Notes: generated by a model from the sequence alone, not told the origin. Positions 1 through 6,937 are shown, counted from the stretch's first letter. The stretch: DNA of 8,279 bases from an uncultured Achromobacter sp. (GCA_913775005.1 CAJYKY010000177.1:1-8279); one strand, 5' to 3'. Numbers and translations: made by a program.

Positions 1-1296
1 GTCACGGTGACGGTGCTGGTGGCGCTGCTGGTCTGCCTGATCCCCACGACCATCGGCGGCCTGCTGTCCGCCATTGGTGTCGCAGGCATGAGCCGCATGA
101 TGAGCGCCAACGTCATCGCCACCTCGGGCCGCGCGGTGGAAGCGGCGGGAGACGTTGACGTGCTGCTGCTGGACAAGACCGGCACCATCACCTTCGGCAA
201 CCGCCAGGCATCCACCTTCCTGCCTGCCCCGGGCGTGTCCGCACGCGAACTGGCCGAGGCCGCGCGTCTGGCCTCTTTGGCGGACGAAACGCCGGAAGGC
301 CGCAGCATCGTGGCGCTGGCCGACAAGACGTTGCATGCGCCCGCCGCACGCCTGACCGATGCCGAGTTCGTGCCCTTCACCGCGCAGTCCCGCATGAGCG
401 GCGTGAACCTGGGCGCCCGCATGATCCGCAAGGGCGCCGCGGACGCCATCCAGTCCTGGATCGCTGGGCAAGACGCCGCCGTGCCGGATGCCGTCCTGCA
501 TCTGGCCGAAGATGTCGCGCGGCGCGGCAGCACGCCGCTGGCGGTCAGCGACGGCAACCGCGCGCTGGGCATCGTAGAACTGAAAGACATCGTCAAACCC
601 GGCATCCAGTCCCGCTTTGCCGAGCTGCGCCGCATGGGCATCAAGACGGTGATGATCACGGGCGACAACAAGCTCACCGCTGCGTCCATCGCAGCCGAAG
701 CCGGCGTGGACGACTTTCTGGCGCAAGCCACGCCCGAAGCCAAGCTGAAGCTGATCCGCGCCTATCAATCGGAAGGCCGGCTGGTGGCAATGACGGGCGA
801 TGGCACCAACGACGCCCCCGCGCTGGCGCAGGCCGATGTGGCGGTTGCCATGAACTCCGGCACGCAGGCCGCCAAAGAGGCCGGCAACATGGTGGACCTG
901 GACTCCAACCCTACGAAGCTCATCGAGATCGTTGAAATCGGCAAGCAGATGCTGATGACGCGTGGGGCGCTGACCACGTTCAGCGTGGCCAACGACGTGG
1001 CCAAGTACTTCGCCATCATCCCCGCCGCGTTCGCCACCGTGTACCCGCAGTTGAACGTATTGAACGTCATGCACCTGGCGACGCCGGCATCGGCCATTCT
1101 GTCCGCCGTGATCTTCAACGCGCTGATCATCGTGGTGCTGATTCCGCTGGCGCTCAAGGGCGTGCGCTACCGGCCGCTGGGCGCGTCCGTGCTGCTGCGA
1201 CGCAACCTGCTGATCTACGGGCTGGGCGGCCTGCTGGTGCCGTTCGCGGGCATCAAGCTGGTGGACATGGTGCTGGCCGCGTTGGGTTGGGTGTAG
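1..1296 (+). CDS. kdpB: KdpB, catalytic subunit of K+-transporting P-type ATPase KdpFABC (5'-truncated by window edge)
   Basis: This is the C-terminal 431 residues of KdpB; the full protein is usually about 680-700 residues. The frame is open from base 1, so the start lies outside the window, and the ATG/GTG codons near the edge are internal. The fragment opens in the membrane segment with LIPTTIGGLLSAIG, followed by the P-type ATPase phosphorylation motif DKTGT, whose aspartate codon is at 172-174. Next come the nucleotide-binding domain with FTAQSRMSG and KGAADAI, the hinge motif MTGDGTNDAP (from 790), and C-terminal transmembrane helices ending at the TAG stop (1294-1296). KdpB hydrolyses ATP in the inner membrane to drive K+ import through KdpA. 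Sequence identity to the known family is high throughout and no key residue in view is missing. kdpA and kdpF are expected upstream. kdpC follows after 58 bp in the same direction, as in standard kdpFABC operons. Confidence 0.97.
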   Translation, partial: VTVTVLVALLVCLIPTTIGGLLSAIGVAGMSRMMSANVIATSGRAVEAAGDVDVLLLDKTGTITFGNRQASTFLPAPGVSARELAEAARLASLADETPEGRSIVALADKTLHAPAARLTDAEFVPFTAQSRMSGVNLGARMIRKGAADAIQSWIAGQDAAVPDAVLHLAEDVARRGSTPLAVSDGNRALGIVELKDIVKPGIQSRFAELRRMGIKTVMITGDNKLTAASIAAEAGVDDFLAQATPEAKLKLIRAYQSEGRLVAMTGDGTNDAPALAQADVAVAMNSGTQAAKEAGNMVDLDSNPTKLIEIVEIGKQMLMTRGALTTFSVANDVAKYFAIIPAAFATVYPQLNVLNVMHLATPASAILSAVIFNALIIVVLIPLALKGVRYRPLGASVLLRRNLLIYGLGGLLVPFAGIKLVDMVLAALGWV

Positions 1297-1343
1297 GTCT
1301 CCCGCTACCCGTTGCCCATCACCCCGCGTTCGCTTCTGACGAC

Positions 1344-1348
1344 AAGGA
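1344..1348 (+). promoter_or_regulatory. Ribosome binding site of kdpC
   Basis: AAGGA lies 6 bases before the ATG at 1355, in the 58-bp kdpB-kdpC gap. It is a good Shine-Dalgarno match and fixes the kdpC start. Confidence 0.75.
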
Positions 1349-1354
1349 ATTCAC

Positions 1355-1975
1355 ATGAAACTCGCTACTTCTTCCCCAGCCGCCCAGCCCCGTGCCGGCG
1401 GCATCCTGCGCCCCGCGCTGGTGGTCTTTGCCGCCCTGTCGCTGGTGACGGGCCTGGCCTACCCCTTCCTGACCCGTGGCGTGGCCGCCGTGGCGTTTCC
1501 GCACGAAGCGGCGGGTTCGCTGATCACGCAAGGCGACAAGGTCGTCGGGTCCAAGCTGATCGGTCAGTCGTTCACGTCGCCGCAGTATTTCTGGGGGCGC
1601 CCGTCCGCCACCGCGCCCATGCCGTACAACGGCGCGGCCTCGGGCGGCTCGAACCTGGGCCCGCGTAACCCCGCGTTGGCCGAAGCCATCCAGGCCCGCA
1701 TCACGGCGCTGAAAGCGGCCGACCCAGACAACCCCACGCCCGTTCCCGTTGATCTCATCACCGCGTCAGGCAGCGGGCTGGACCCGCACATCAGCCCGGC
1801 CGCCGCAGCCTACCAGGCGGCGCGCGTGGCCCGCGCCCGGCACTTGCCGCGCGAACAAGTCGATGCGCTGATCCAGGCCAACACGGAAAAGCCCTGGCTG
1901 GGCGTGCTGGGCGAGCCGGTCGTCAACGTGCTGATGCTGAATCTGGCGCTAGACCAATTGCAGCCTTCCCGCTGA
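1355..1975 (+). CDS. kdpC: KdpC, K+-transporting ATPase subunit C
   Basis: The gene encodes 206 residues; E. coli KdpC has 190, and the extra length is mainly at the N-terminus before the membrane anchor. A single transmembrane helix is visible at about residues 18-38 (LRPALVVFAALSLVTGLAYP). The family signatures follow: GSKLIGQSFTSPQYFWGRPS, then MPYNGAASGGSNLGPRNP, then a C-terminal VVNVLMLNLALDQL. KdpC is the small subunit of KdpFABC. It is anchored in the inner membrane, contacts KdpA and KdpB, and is thought to help ATP binding or stabilise the complex. The start is supported by the ribosome site at 1344-1348. The gene lies 58 bp after kdpB and 51 bp before kdpD, which fits one polycistronic unit. 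Nothing looks damaged. Confidence 0.96.
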   Translation: MKLATSSPAAQPRAGGILRPALVVFAALSLVTGLAYPFLTRGVAAVAFPHEAAGSLITQGDKVVGSKLIGQSFTSPQYFWGRPSATAPMPYNGAASGGSNLGPRNPALAEAIQARITALKAADPDNPTPVPVDLITASGSGLDPHISPAAAAYQAARVARARHLPREQVDALIQANTEKPWLGVLGEPVVNVLMLNLALDQLQPSR

Positions 1976-2026
1976 TGGCGCAGCGTATAGTATTGCCAGC
2001 TTTTCCCACCCCACTCTTGCGCGTTC

Positions 2027-3265
2027 ATGGCTGATATTGCTGGCGAGCGTCCCGACCCCGACGCGCTATTGAAAACCCTGGACGAGGCCGCGCGCCAAGC
2101 CGTGCGCGGCAAGCTGCGCGTGTATTTCGGCGCGTCGGCGGGCGTGGGCAAAACCTACGCCATGCTGGAGGCGGCCCGCGCGCAAGCCGCCCAGGGTTCG
2201 ACCGTGCTGGCCGGCATCGTTGAAACCCACGGCCGCCGCGACACCGCCGCCTTGCTCGACGGCCTGGCGGTGCTGCCGCTTAAAGACGTGGCTTATCGCG
2301 GCCATGTGCTCAAGGAATTCGACCTGGACGGCGCGCTGGCCGCGCGTCCCGATCTGGTGCTGGTCGACGAGCTGGCGCATTCCAACGCACCCGGTTCACG
2401 CCACGCCAAGCGCTGGCAAGACATCCAGGAACTGCTGGCCGCCGGGATCAACGTCTGGACGACGCTGAACGTACAGCATCTGGACAGCCTGAACGAAGCG
2501 GTGGGCAGCATCACCGGCGTGCGCGTTTGGGAAACCGTGCCCGACGAGATTTTCGACGCCGCCGACGAGGTCATCCTGGTGGATCTGTCGGCCGACGAAC
2601 TGCTGCGGCGGCTGAAGGAAGGCAAGGTCTACCTGCCCGAGCAGGCCCGCCACGCCACGCGCAACTTTTTCCGCAAGGGCAACCTGATTGCCCTGCGCGA
2701 ACTGGCGCTGCGCCGCACCGCTGATCACGTTGACGACGACGTGCAGGCGTATCGGCGCGACCGCGCGATTGAACCGGTGTGGCGCACGCGCGAAGCGGTG
2801 GTCGCCTGCATCGGCCCCGACATCGATGCCGACTACGTGATCCGCAGCGCGCATCGCTTGAGCCAGCAGCTGGATTGCGATCTGCACGTTGTCACCATCG
2901 ACCACCCGCGCGCCGCGCCCACGCCAGTTGCCGAGCAGGAACGCATGCAGCGCAGCCTGGCGCTGGCGGATGCGCTGGGCGCGCGCACCGAAACGCTGGC
3001 GGGCGGCGACATGGTGGACGCCGTGGTCCGAGACGTGCGCCGCCACAACATCACCAAGGCCATCATCGGCCGCACGCGCGCCACCGGCCTGCAACGGCTG
3101 CGCCTGTCGGTGTCGGCGCTGCTGACGGCGGCCATTACGCCCGGGTGGTTATGGCGCCGCCACAGCTTTGCCGACATGCTGGCCGCGGGCTGCCCCGAGA
3201 TCGACATCATCCGGCTGGGCGCCCGCCGCTGCCTGCCAGCGCCACGCCTGGCCGGGATCCGCTGA
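2027..3265 (+). CDS. kdpD: KdpD N-terminal half: KdpD domain plus Usp-like domain (frameshifted gene, part 1)
   Basis: This 412-residue frame is the cytoplasmic N-terminal half of the K+ sensor kinase KdpD. A Walker A motif GASAGVGKT is at residues 35-43 and a Walker B-like PDLVLVDELAHSN at about 108-120. The rest of the KdpD domain runs to about 240 (WTTLNVQHLDSLN; LPEQARHATRNFFRKGNL). A universal-stress-protein-like domain follows at about 254-396, ending in EIDIIRLGAR. In E. coli this half binds ATP and the Usp region modulates signalling. After about residue 401 the sequence stops resembling KdpD and meets a TGA at 3263-3265. The remaining KdpD domains continue one frame over, so the gene is split by a frameshift. 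No Shine-Dalgarno sequence is evident before the ATG at 2027; the start rests on the domain layout. It is either a broken kdpD or a sequencing error; less likely, it is a working short KdpD. KdpD-only proteins without a kinase domain do exist in other bacteria. Confidence 0.9.
   Translation: MADIAGERPDPDALLKTLDEAARQAVRGKLRVYFGASAGVGKTYAMLEAARAQAAQGSTVLAGIVETHGRRDTAALLDGLAVLPLKDVAYRGHVLKEFDLDGALAARPDLVLVDELAHSNAPGSRHAKRWQDIQELLAAGINVWTTLNVQHLDSLNEAVGSITGVRVWETVPDEIFDAADEVILVDLSADELLRRLKEGKVYLPEQARHATRNFFRKGNLIALRELALRRTADHVDDDVQAYRRDRAIEPVWRTREAVVACIGPDIDADYVIRSAHRLSQQLDCDLHVVTIDHPRAAPTPVAEQERMQRSLALADALGARTETLAGGDMVDAVVRDVRRHNITKAIIGRTRATGLQRLRLSVSALLTAAITPGWLWRRHSFADMLAAGCPEIDIIRLGARRCLPAPRLAGIR
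3216..3265 (+). other. Frameshift junction inside kdpD
   Basis: KdpD-like sequence is in frame with 2027 up to about 3229 (IIRLGARR). It is in the preceding frame (frame of position 1) from about 3229 onward (LPASATPGRDPLTLG), and the first frame ends at TGA 3263-3265. Moving to the -1 frame equals loss of one base or gain of two. Restoring one base near 3229 would give a continuous protein of about 928 residues, close to normal KdpD length. The exact base cannot be placed from this sequence alone. Confidence 0.85.
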
Positions 3266-4812
3266 CGCTGGGCCGGCGCGCAGGCCCCGGCGCTGATGAC
3301 CGCCCGGCCCGGCAACTGGCGGGCTACGCGTGGGCGCTGTGCTATTGCGCGGTCGCCACCGGCGTGTCGATGCTGGCCTTTCCCGTGCTGCACCAGACCA
3401 ACATCGTCATGCTGTTTCTGTTGGCGGTGGTGGGCGTGGCGCTGCGGCACGGGCGCGGGCCGGCGGCGCTGGCTTCAGTGGTCAGCGTGGCGCTGTTCGA
3501 TTTCTTCTTCGTACAGCCGCTGGCGTCCTTCGCCGTATCCGATGTGCAGTATCTGCTGACCTTCGGCGTACTGCTGTCGGTAGGGTTGCTGATTGGCCAG
3601 CTGACCGCCGGCCTGCGTTTGCAGGCGCAGGCCTCGGTCAAGCGCGAGGCCGACGCGCGCAGCCTGTATGAGTTTGCGCGCGAGCTGTCGTCGGCGTTGC
3701 AGCCTGAACAGATCGTGGCGCTGGCCAGCGCCTTCGTGCACGCCACTTTCGGCGCGCGCTGCGCCCTGTTCATCCTGGGCCTGGACGACCGGCTGAAACT
3801 GGCGCTGCCCGCCGCTGACGACATGCCCGCGCTGGAGCCCGCGTTAGCGCAATGGGTCTACGACCACGGCCAGCCCGCAGGCGCAGGCACCGCCACCTTG
3901 TCCAACAGCGAATTGCTGTATCTGCCGTTGAAGGCGCCGATGCGCACGCGCGGCGTGCTGGCGCTGGCCGCCGCGCAGCGCAGCCTGTTCACCCATCCCG
4001 ATGCGCGCCGTCAGATCGAAGCCTACGCCACGCTGATCGCCATCGCGCTGGAGCGGCTGCATTACGTCGAAGTGGCGCAGCAGGCGCTGGTCAGCATGGA
4101 GTCCGAGCGGCTGCGCAATTCCTTGCTGGCCGCCGTTTCGCATGATCTGCGCACCCCGCTCACGAGCCTGATCGGCATGACCGATACGCTGATGCGGCAG
4201 CAGGCGACGCTTGCGCCTGACGTGCAGGACACCGTGCGCGCGATGCGCGACCAGGCGCAGCGCATGCATGCGCTGGTGGTCAACCTGCTGGACATGGCGC
4301 GTCTGCAAAGCCGCGACACGCCGCTGCGTCTGGAATGGCAGTCGATTGAAGAACTGGTGGGCGCATCGCTTGCTGCCATGCGCGAACCGCTGGCCGGGCA
4401 TCGCGTTACGGTGGCGGCGCTGTCGCAACTGCCGCTGGTTCAGTGCGATGGCGTGCTGATCGAACGCGTGCTGTGCAACCTGCTGGAAAACGCGGCGAAG
4501 TACACGCCGCCGGGCAGCACCGTGCATATCCATGCGGCGGTTCACGACGACGCGTTGCGCGTGGCCGTCAGCGACAACGGCCCCGGCGTGCCGCCAGGCG
4601 CCGAACACCGCATCTTTGAAAAATTCACGCGCGGCGAGCGCGAGTCCGCCACGCCCGGCGTCGGCCTGGGCCTGGCGGTGTGCGACGCCATCATCTCGGC
4701 GCACCACGGCCGCATCTGGGTGGAACACACGCCCGGGCTGGCCTCGGGCGCGCAGTTCGTTTTCAGCCTGCCGCTGGGCACGCCACCCGCGATGCCTCCC
4801 GAACCCCTTTGA
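3229..4812 (+). CDS. kdpD: KdpD C-terminal half: DUF4118 membrane domain, GAF, histidine kinase (frameshifted gene, part 2)
   Basis: This is the membrane and kinase half of KdpD. The 3229 boundary is my estimate of where the true frame resumes, not a start codon. Four closely spaced transmembrane helices (DUF4118) lie between about 3325 and 3610, including NIVMLFLLAVVGVALRHGRG and LFDFFFVQPLASFAVSDVQY. A GAF-like domain covers about 3650-4060. The HisKA motif AAVSHDLRTPLTSLIG carries the phospho-accepting histidine at 4141-4143. The HATPase has an N box NLLENAAKYTPP (from 4477), a D box VSDNGPGVP (from 4567), an F box FEKFTRG and a G2 box GVGLGL (from 4657). All catalytic motifs are intact, so any damage is confined to the junction. 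If translated separately, the first ATG after the junction is at 3370; it would give 480 residues but lose most of helix 1. kdpE follows after 12 bp. Confidence 0.9.
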   Translation: MPASATPGRDPLTLGRRAGPGADDRPARQLAGYAWALCYCAVATGVSMLAFPVLHQTNIVMLFLLAVVGVALRHGRGPAALASVVSVALFDFFFVQPLASFAVSDVQYLLTFGVLLSVGLLIGQLTAGLRLQAQASVKREADARSLYEFARELSSALQPEQIVALASAFVHATFGARCALFILGLDDRLKLALPAADDMPALEPALAQWVYDHGQPAGAGTATLSNSELLYLPLKAPMRTRGVLALAAAQRSLFTHPDARRQIEAYATLIAIALERLHYVEVAQQALVSMESERLRNSLLAAVSHDLRTPLTSLIGMTDTLMRQQATLAPDVQDTVRAMRDQAQRMHALVVNLLDMARLQSRDTPLRLEWQSIEELVGASLAAMREPLAGHRVTVAALSQLPLVQCDGVLIERVLCNLLENAAKYTPPGSTVHIHAAVHDDALRVAVSDNGPGVPPGAEHRIFEKFTRGERESATPGVGLGLAVCDAIISAHHGRIWVEHTPGLASGAQFVFSLPLGTPPAMPPEPL

Positions 4813-4824
4813 ACGCCCCCTTGC

Positions 4825-5517
4825 ATGTTCGACTATCAACCTACCGTTCTGATCATTGAAGACGACGCCAACATCCGGCGCTTTGTCCGCCAGGCGCTGG
4901 AAGGCGAAGGCTGCGCGGTACACGAGGCCGACACCGTCAAGCGCGGTCTGATCGAAGCCGGCACGCGTCAGCCCGACGCCATCGTGCTGGACCTGGGCCT
5001 GCCCGATGACGACGGCATGACGCTCATCCGGGAGCTGCGCGCGTGGACGGAAGTGCCGGTGCTGGTGCTGTCGGCGCGCAGCGCAGAAGCCGACAAGGTG
5101 GCGGCGCTGGACGCCGGCGCGGACGACTACCTGACCAAACCCTTTGGCGTCAGCGAGCTGCTGGCGCGGCTGCGCGTCTTGCTGCGACGGCATGCGCGCG
5201 GCGGGGCGGGCAACGCCGCCGAGATCCTGTTCGGCGATGTGCGCGTGGACTTCTCCAAGCGTGTGGTGGAACGCGCAGGCCAGCATGTGCACCTGACGGC
5301 CATGGAATACCGGCTGCTGGCGGCGCTGCTGGCGCATCGGGGCAAGGTCATGACGCATCGAGAACTGCTGCGCGAGGTATGGGGGCCGTCGCACGTGGAG
5401 AGCAATCACTACTTGCGGATCTACATGGGCCACCTGCGCCAGAAGCTGGAAGCCGATCCTGCGCAGCCGGTGTTTCTGTTGACCGAGATCGGCGTGGGCT
5501 ACCGCTTCGCGGGCTGA
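4825..5517 (+). CDS. kdpE: KdpE, response regulator activating the kdp operon
   Basis: The gene encodes 230 residues, matching KdpE (225 in E. coli), an OmpR-family cytoplasmic regulator. The receiver domain (about 1-120) has acidic residues E12-D13-D14, the phosphoacceptor D56 in IVLDLGLPDDDG, S83 in VLSARS, and K105 in the conserved YLTKPFG. The C-terminal winged-helix DNA-binding domain (about 128-228) has LTAMEYRLLAALLAHRGKV, then the KdpE-like VWGPSHVESNHYLRIYMGHL, and ends at GVGYRFAG. Phosphorylated by KdpD, it activates kdpFABC transcription. The start at 4825 lies 12 bp after the kdpD stop with no clear Shine-Dalgarno sequence, so translation is probably coupled to kdpD. The gene is intact even though its partner kinase is split, so it either still has a function or the kdpD lesion is recent or artefactual. 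Confidence 0.96.
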   Translation: MFDYQPTVLIIEDDANIRRFVRQALEGEGCAVHEADTVKRGLIEAGTRQPDAIVLDLGLPDDDGMTLIRELRAWTEVPVLVLSARSAEADKVAALDAGADDYLTKPFGVSELLARLRVLLRRHARGGAGNAAEILFGDVRVDFSKRVVERAGQHVHLTAMEYRLLAALLAHRGKVMTHRELLREVWGPSHVESNHYLRIYMGHLRQKLEADPAQPVFLLTEIGVGYRFAG

Positions 5518-5528
5518 GCGCGGCGGGC

Positions 5529-5610
5529 ATTGACGATGCATTGATGCCCCATTGATGTGGCCTTTATTAATGCGGCCTTTATTGATGCGGCCTTTGTTGA
5601 TGCAACCTTT
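5529..5610 (+). repeat. Direct-repeat array of 15-bp units (ATTGATGCGGCCTTT type) between kdpE and porin
   Basis: Four consecutive 15-bp units are visible at 5551-5565, 5566-5580, 5581-5595 and 5596-5610. The first three differ at one or two positions from ATTGATGCGGCCTTT or match it exactly; the fourth (GTTGATGCAACCTTT) is the most diverged. Two shorter 11-bp relatives precede them (ATTGACGATGC at 5529 and ATTGATGCCCC at 5540). Every unit thus begins with a variant of RTTRAYG. The array lies in the 185-bp gap before the porin gene. It is open in several frames, but I see no sign that it is translated. Slipped-strand expansion or clustered protein-binding sites are both possible. Confidence 0.85.
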
Positions 5611-5692
5611 ATGCCAGCCGCGCAAGTCTTGTCTCGCGCTTTATGCCGATCCTCCTATTGTTGCGATCCCATTCAATGTGATCCGTTTCAAC

Positions 5693-5697
5693 AGGAG
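5693..5697 (+). promoter_or_regulatory. Ribosome binding site of the porin gene
   Basis: AGGAG sits 5 bases before the ATG at 5703, a strong Shine-Dalgarno match. It confirms the start that also gives a proper signal peptide. Confidence 0.8.
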
Positions 5698-5702
5698 CCT
5701 TC

Positions 5703-6455
5703 ATGTTCCGCACGTCTTTCGCCGCGCTTGCGCTGCTGACGCTGGCCACCACCGCCCAAGCCAGCGACGCCCCCGCCCCTGCCTCTGACCTCTCGCTGAC
5801 CGCCAACCTCACGCTGGCCAGCCAGTACCGCTATCGCGGCTTGATGCAGTCGAACAACCAGCCCGCCATTCAAGGCGGCTTTGACCTCGCCCACGCCAGC
5901 GGCTTTTACCTGGGCAACTGGAACTCCAGCATCAGCTGGTTGAACGACAGCAACAGCGCGGTGTCGGCCCCGGTGGAAATGGATTTCTACGGCGGCTACA
6001 AGGGCAACCTCGCCGATGGCGTGCCGCTGGACCTGGGCGTCTTGCAGTACTACTACCCGGGCGACTACCCGTCCGGCTATACCAGCCCCGACACCACCGA
6101 GCTATACGCGGGCATCGGTTATGGCCCGCTGTTCTTCAAGTATTCGGTGGCGCTGACCAACCTGTTCGGCTTTGCCAACAGCAAGTACAGCCAGTACGTG
6201 GATGCCAGCGCCAACATCGACACCAGCGTCTGGGGCCTGACGCTCAACGGGCACGTCGGCCGTCAGTTCGTGCGCAACGTGGATAACGCGTCTTATACGG
6301 ACTGGAAGCTTGGCCTGACCAAGGATTTCGGGCAAGGGCTGTCAGTGTCGCTGGCCTATCTGGACACCAACGCGGACCGCGCCGTCTACACCAACACGCG
6401 CGGCCGCGACATGGGCCGCGCGACGGGTCTGTTGTCCGTGACCAAAACGTTTTGA
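5703..6455 (+). CDS. TorF-family putative outer-membrane porin
   Basis: The gene encodes 250 residues. A Sec signal peptide is clear: MFRTSF, a hydrophobic AALALLTLA core, and a likely cleavage after TAQA at residue 20. The mature part opens with LSLTANLTLASQYRYRGLMQSNNQPAIQGGFDL. This matches the family of about 220-260-residue proteins known as TorF family putative porins (TIGR02001-type), whose N-terminal region has the S-x-Y-x-x-RG motif. Alternating aromatic/polar beta-strand patterns continue throughout (YYYPGDYPSGY, WGLTLNGHVGRQF), and the chain ends in TKTF. A terminal phenylalanine is typical of BAM-assembled outer-membrane barrels. The substrate is unknown. The gene has its own leader with a repeat array and stands apart from kdpE by 185 bp and from the next gene by 167 bp, so it is probably transcribed alone. 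No link to potassium uptake can be shown. Confidence 0.85.
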   Translation: MFRTSFAALALLTLATTAQASDAPAPASDLSLTANLTLASQYRYRGLMQSNNQPAIQGGFDLAHASGFYLGNWNSSISWLNDSNSAVSAPVEMDFYGGYKGNLADGVPLDLGVLQYYYPGDYPSGYTSPDTTELYAGIGYGPLFFKYSVALTNLFGFANSKYSQYVDASANIDTSVWGLTLNGHVGRQFVRNVDNASYTDWKLGLTKDFGQGLSVSLAYLDTNADRAVYTNTRGRDMGRATGLLSVTKTF

Positions 6456-6465
6456 TGGGCGGGGC

Positions 6466-6501
6466 GTTGACGCATGTCGTTGACGCATAGTGTTGACGCA
6501 T
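6466..6501 (+). repeat. Three direct repeats of GTTGACGCAT at 13-bp spacing, downstream of porin
   Basis: Perfect 10-bp copies start at 6466, 6479 and 6492, each 13 bp after the last, with 3-bp spacers GTC and AGT. The array begins 10 bp after the porin stop and is followed by a run of six T (6501-6506). Each copy includes TTGACG, which resembles a sigma70 -35 hexamer, but no well-placed -10 follows. The copies are direct, not inverted, so they do not form a terminator stem. Confidence 0.85.
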
Positions 6502-6526
6502 TTTTTACGCGCCGCGCCCGCTTTTA

Positions 6527-6557
6527 TCGACCGGTTTTATGGCGTGATTTCTATAGT
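6527..6557 (+). promoter_or_regulatory. Possible promoter for the 6623 gene and the dapA-like gene
   Basis: TATAGT at 6552-6557 is a good -10 hexamer in a comparatively AT-rich patch. The best -35 candidate, TCGACC at 6527-6532, matches only 4 of 6 positions and sits at a long 19-bp spacing. If used, it would give a leader of roughly 58 bases. The call is weak and rests on the -10 and on position. Confidence 0.25.
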
Positions 6558-6622
6558 GGAATCGTCATCAACCAACCGGATCGCGTAACGCCGCCCTGGC
6601 GCCTGCGCCCCGCCCCCCCGCC

Positions 6623-6937
6623 ATGACTCCCCGAACAGAACGCCTGGTGTCCCCCGCCCCCGCCCGCCTTTCGGCGCCGCAGCCTTCCGAACAGGTCGCG
6701 CTGACGGTCAGAATCGACACGCTGGACGCGCTGAAAGTGCGGCTGGCGCTGCACCGGGAGCTAGGCGATCGCATCGGCGTCTATCTGCTGTCGGTGGACC
6801 ATGCCCACGCGCAAAGCACGCTACAGCTGCAATGCGCACGCAGCGAACTGAACGACCTGATGCATGCCGTCATGTGCGGCCTGCCCCAGGCGGAATTCGG
6901 CGCCGTGCGCCCGGCCCCCGCCATCACGGTGCAGTAA
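6623..6937 (+). CDS. Conserved-looking small protein of unknown function, possible ferredoxin/ACT-like fold
   Basis: This 104-residue protein is not one I recognise by name. Residues 1-24 are proline/alanine-rich and probably disordered. From residue 25 the pattern reads as beta (VALTVRI 25-31), helix (33-47, LDALKVRLALHRELG), beta (51-59, IGVYLLSVD), beta (64-71, QSTLQLQC), helix (73-86, RSELNDLMHAVMCG) and beta (90-96). This beta-alpha-beta-beta-alpha-beta order is typical of ferredoxin-like and ACT-type regulatory domains; the fold is my inference from hydrophobicity, not a recognised match. There is no signal peptide or membrane segment, so it is probably cytoplasmic. There is no Shine-Dalgarno sequence: a run of seven C (6613-6619) lies directly before the ATG. 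The stop is 3 bp before the DapA-like start, suggesting coupled translation. An in-frame GTG at 6647 is an alternative start. Confidence 0.65.
   Translation: MTPRTERLVSPAPARLSAPQPSEQVALTVRIDTLDALKVRLALHRELGDRIGVYLLSVDHAHAQSTLQLQCARSELNDLMHAVMCGLPQAEFGAVRPAPAITVQ

Noticed and set aside
1986..1991. TATAGT in the kdpC-kdpD gap as a -10 for a separate kdpDE promoter
   Set aside because: The hexamer is good, but no acceptable -35 lies 15-19 bp upstream; the nearest candidate TTGCAG is 22 bp away. It is possible but unsupported.
2396..3094. A 232-codon antisense open frame opposite kdpD
   Set aside because: It is the same composition effect; the + strand carries clear KdpD Walker and Usp motifs.
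3216..3265. Programmed -1 ribosomal frameshifting to make full-length KdpD
   Set aside because: No slippery heptamer is visible in the region where the frame must change, and I know of no such mechanism for kdpD. A base loss or sequencing error is simpler.
5529..5610. CRISPR-like array
   Set aside because: Units are 15 bp and directly adjacent with no unique spacers and no cas genes nearby.
3844..5625. A 593-codon open frame on the - strand opposite kdpD and kdpE, starting in the repeat array
   Set aside because: It is antisense to two well-conserved genes and its product is rich in H, Q and R with no recognisable motif. Long antisense frames are a by-product of strong G/C third-position bias.
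5552..5788. A short open frame through the 15-bp repeats encoding a repeated LLMRP-type peptide
   Set aside because: Because the period is a multiple of three, several frames and both strands stay open and give repetitive peptides. This one overlaps the porin signal peptide out of frame and has no ribosome site.
6500..6506. T-run after the porin as an intrinsic terminator
   Set aside because: The preceding sequence is direct repeats with at most a 3-bp GCG/CGC stem, which is not a usable hairpin.
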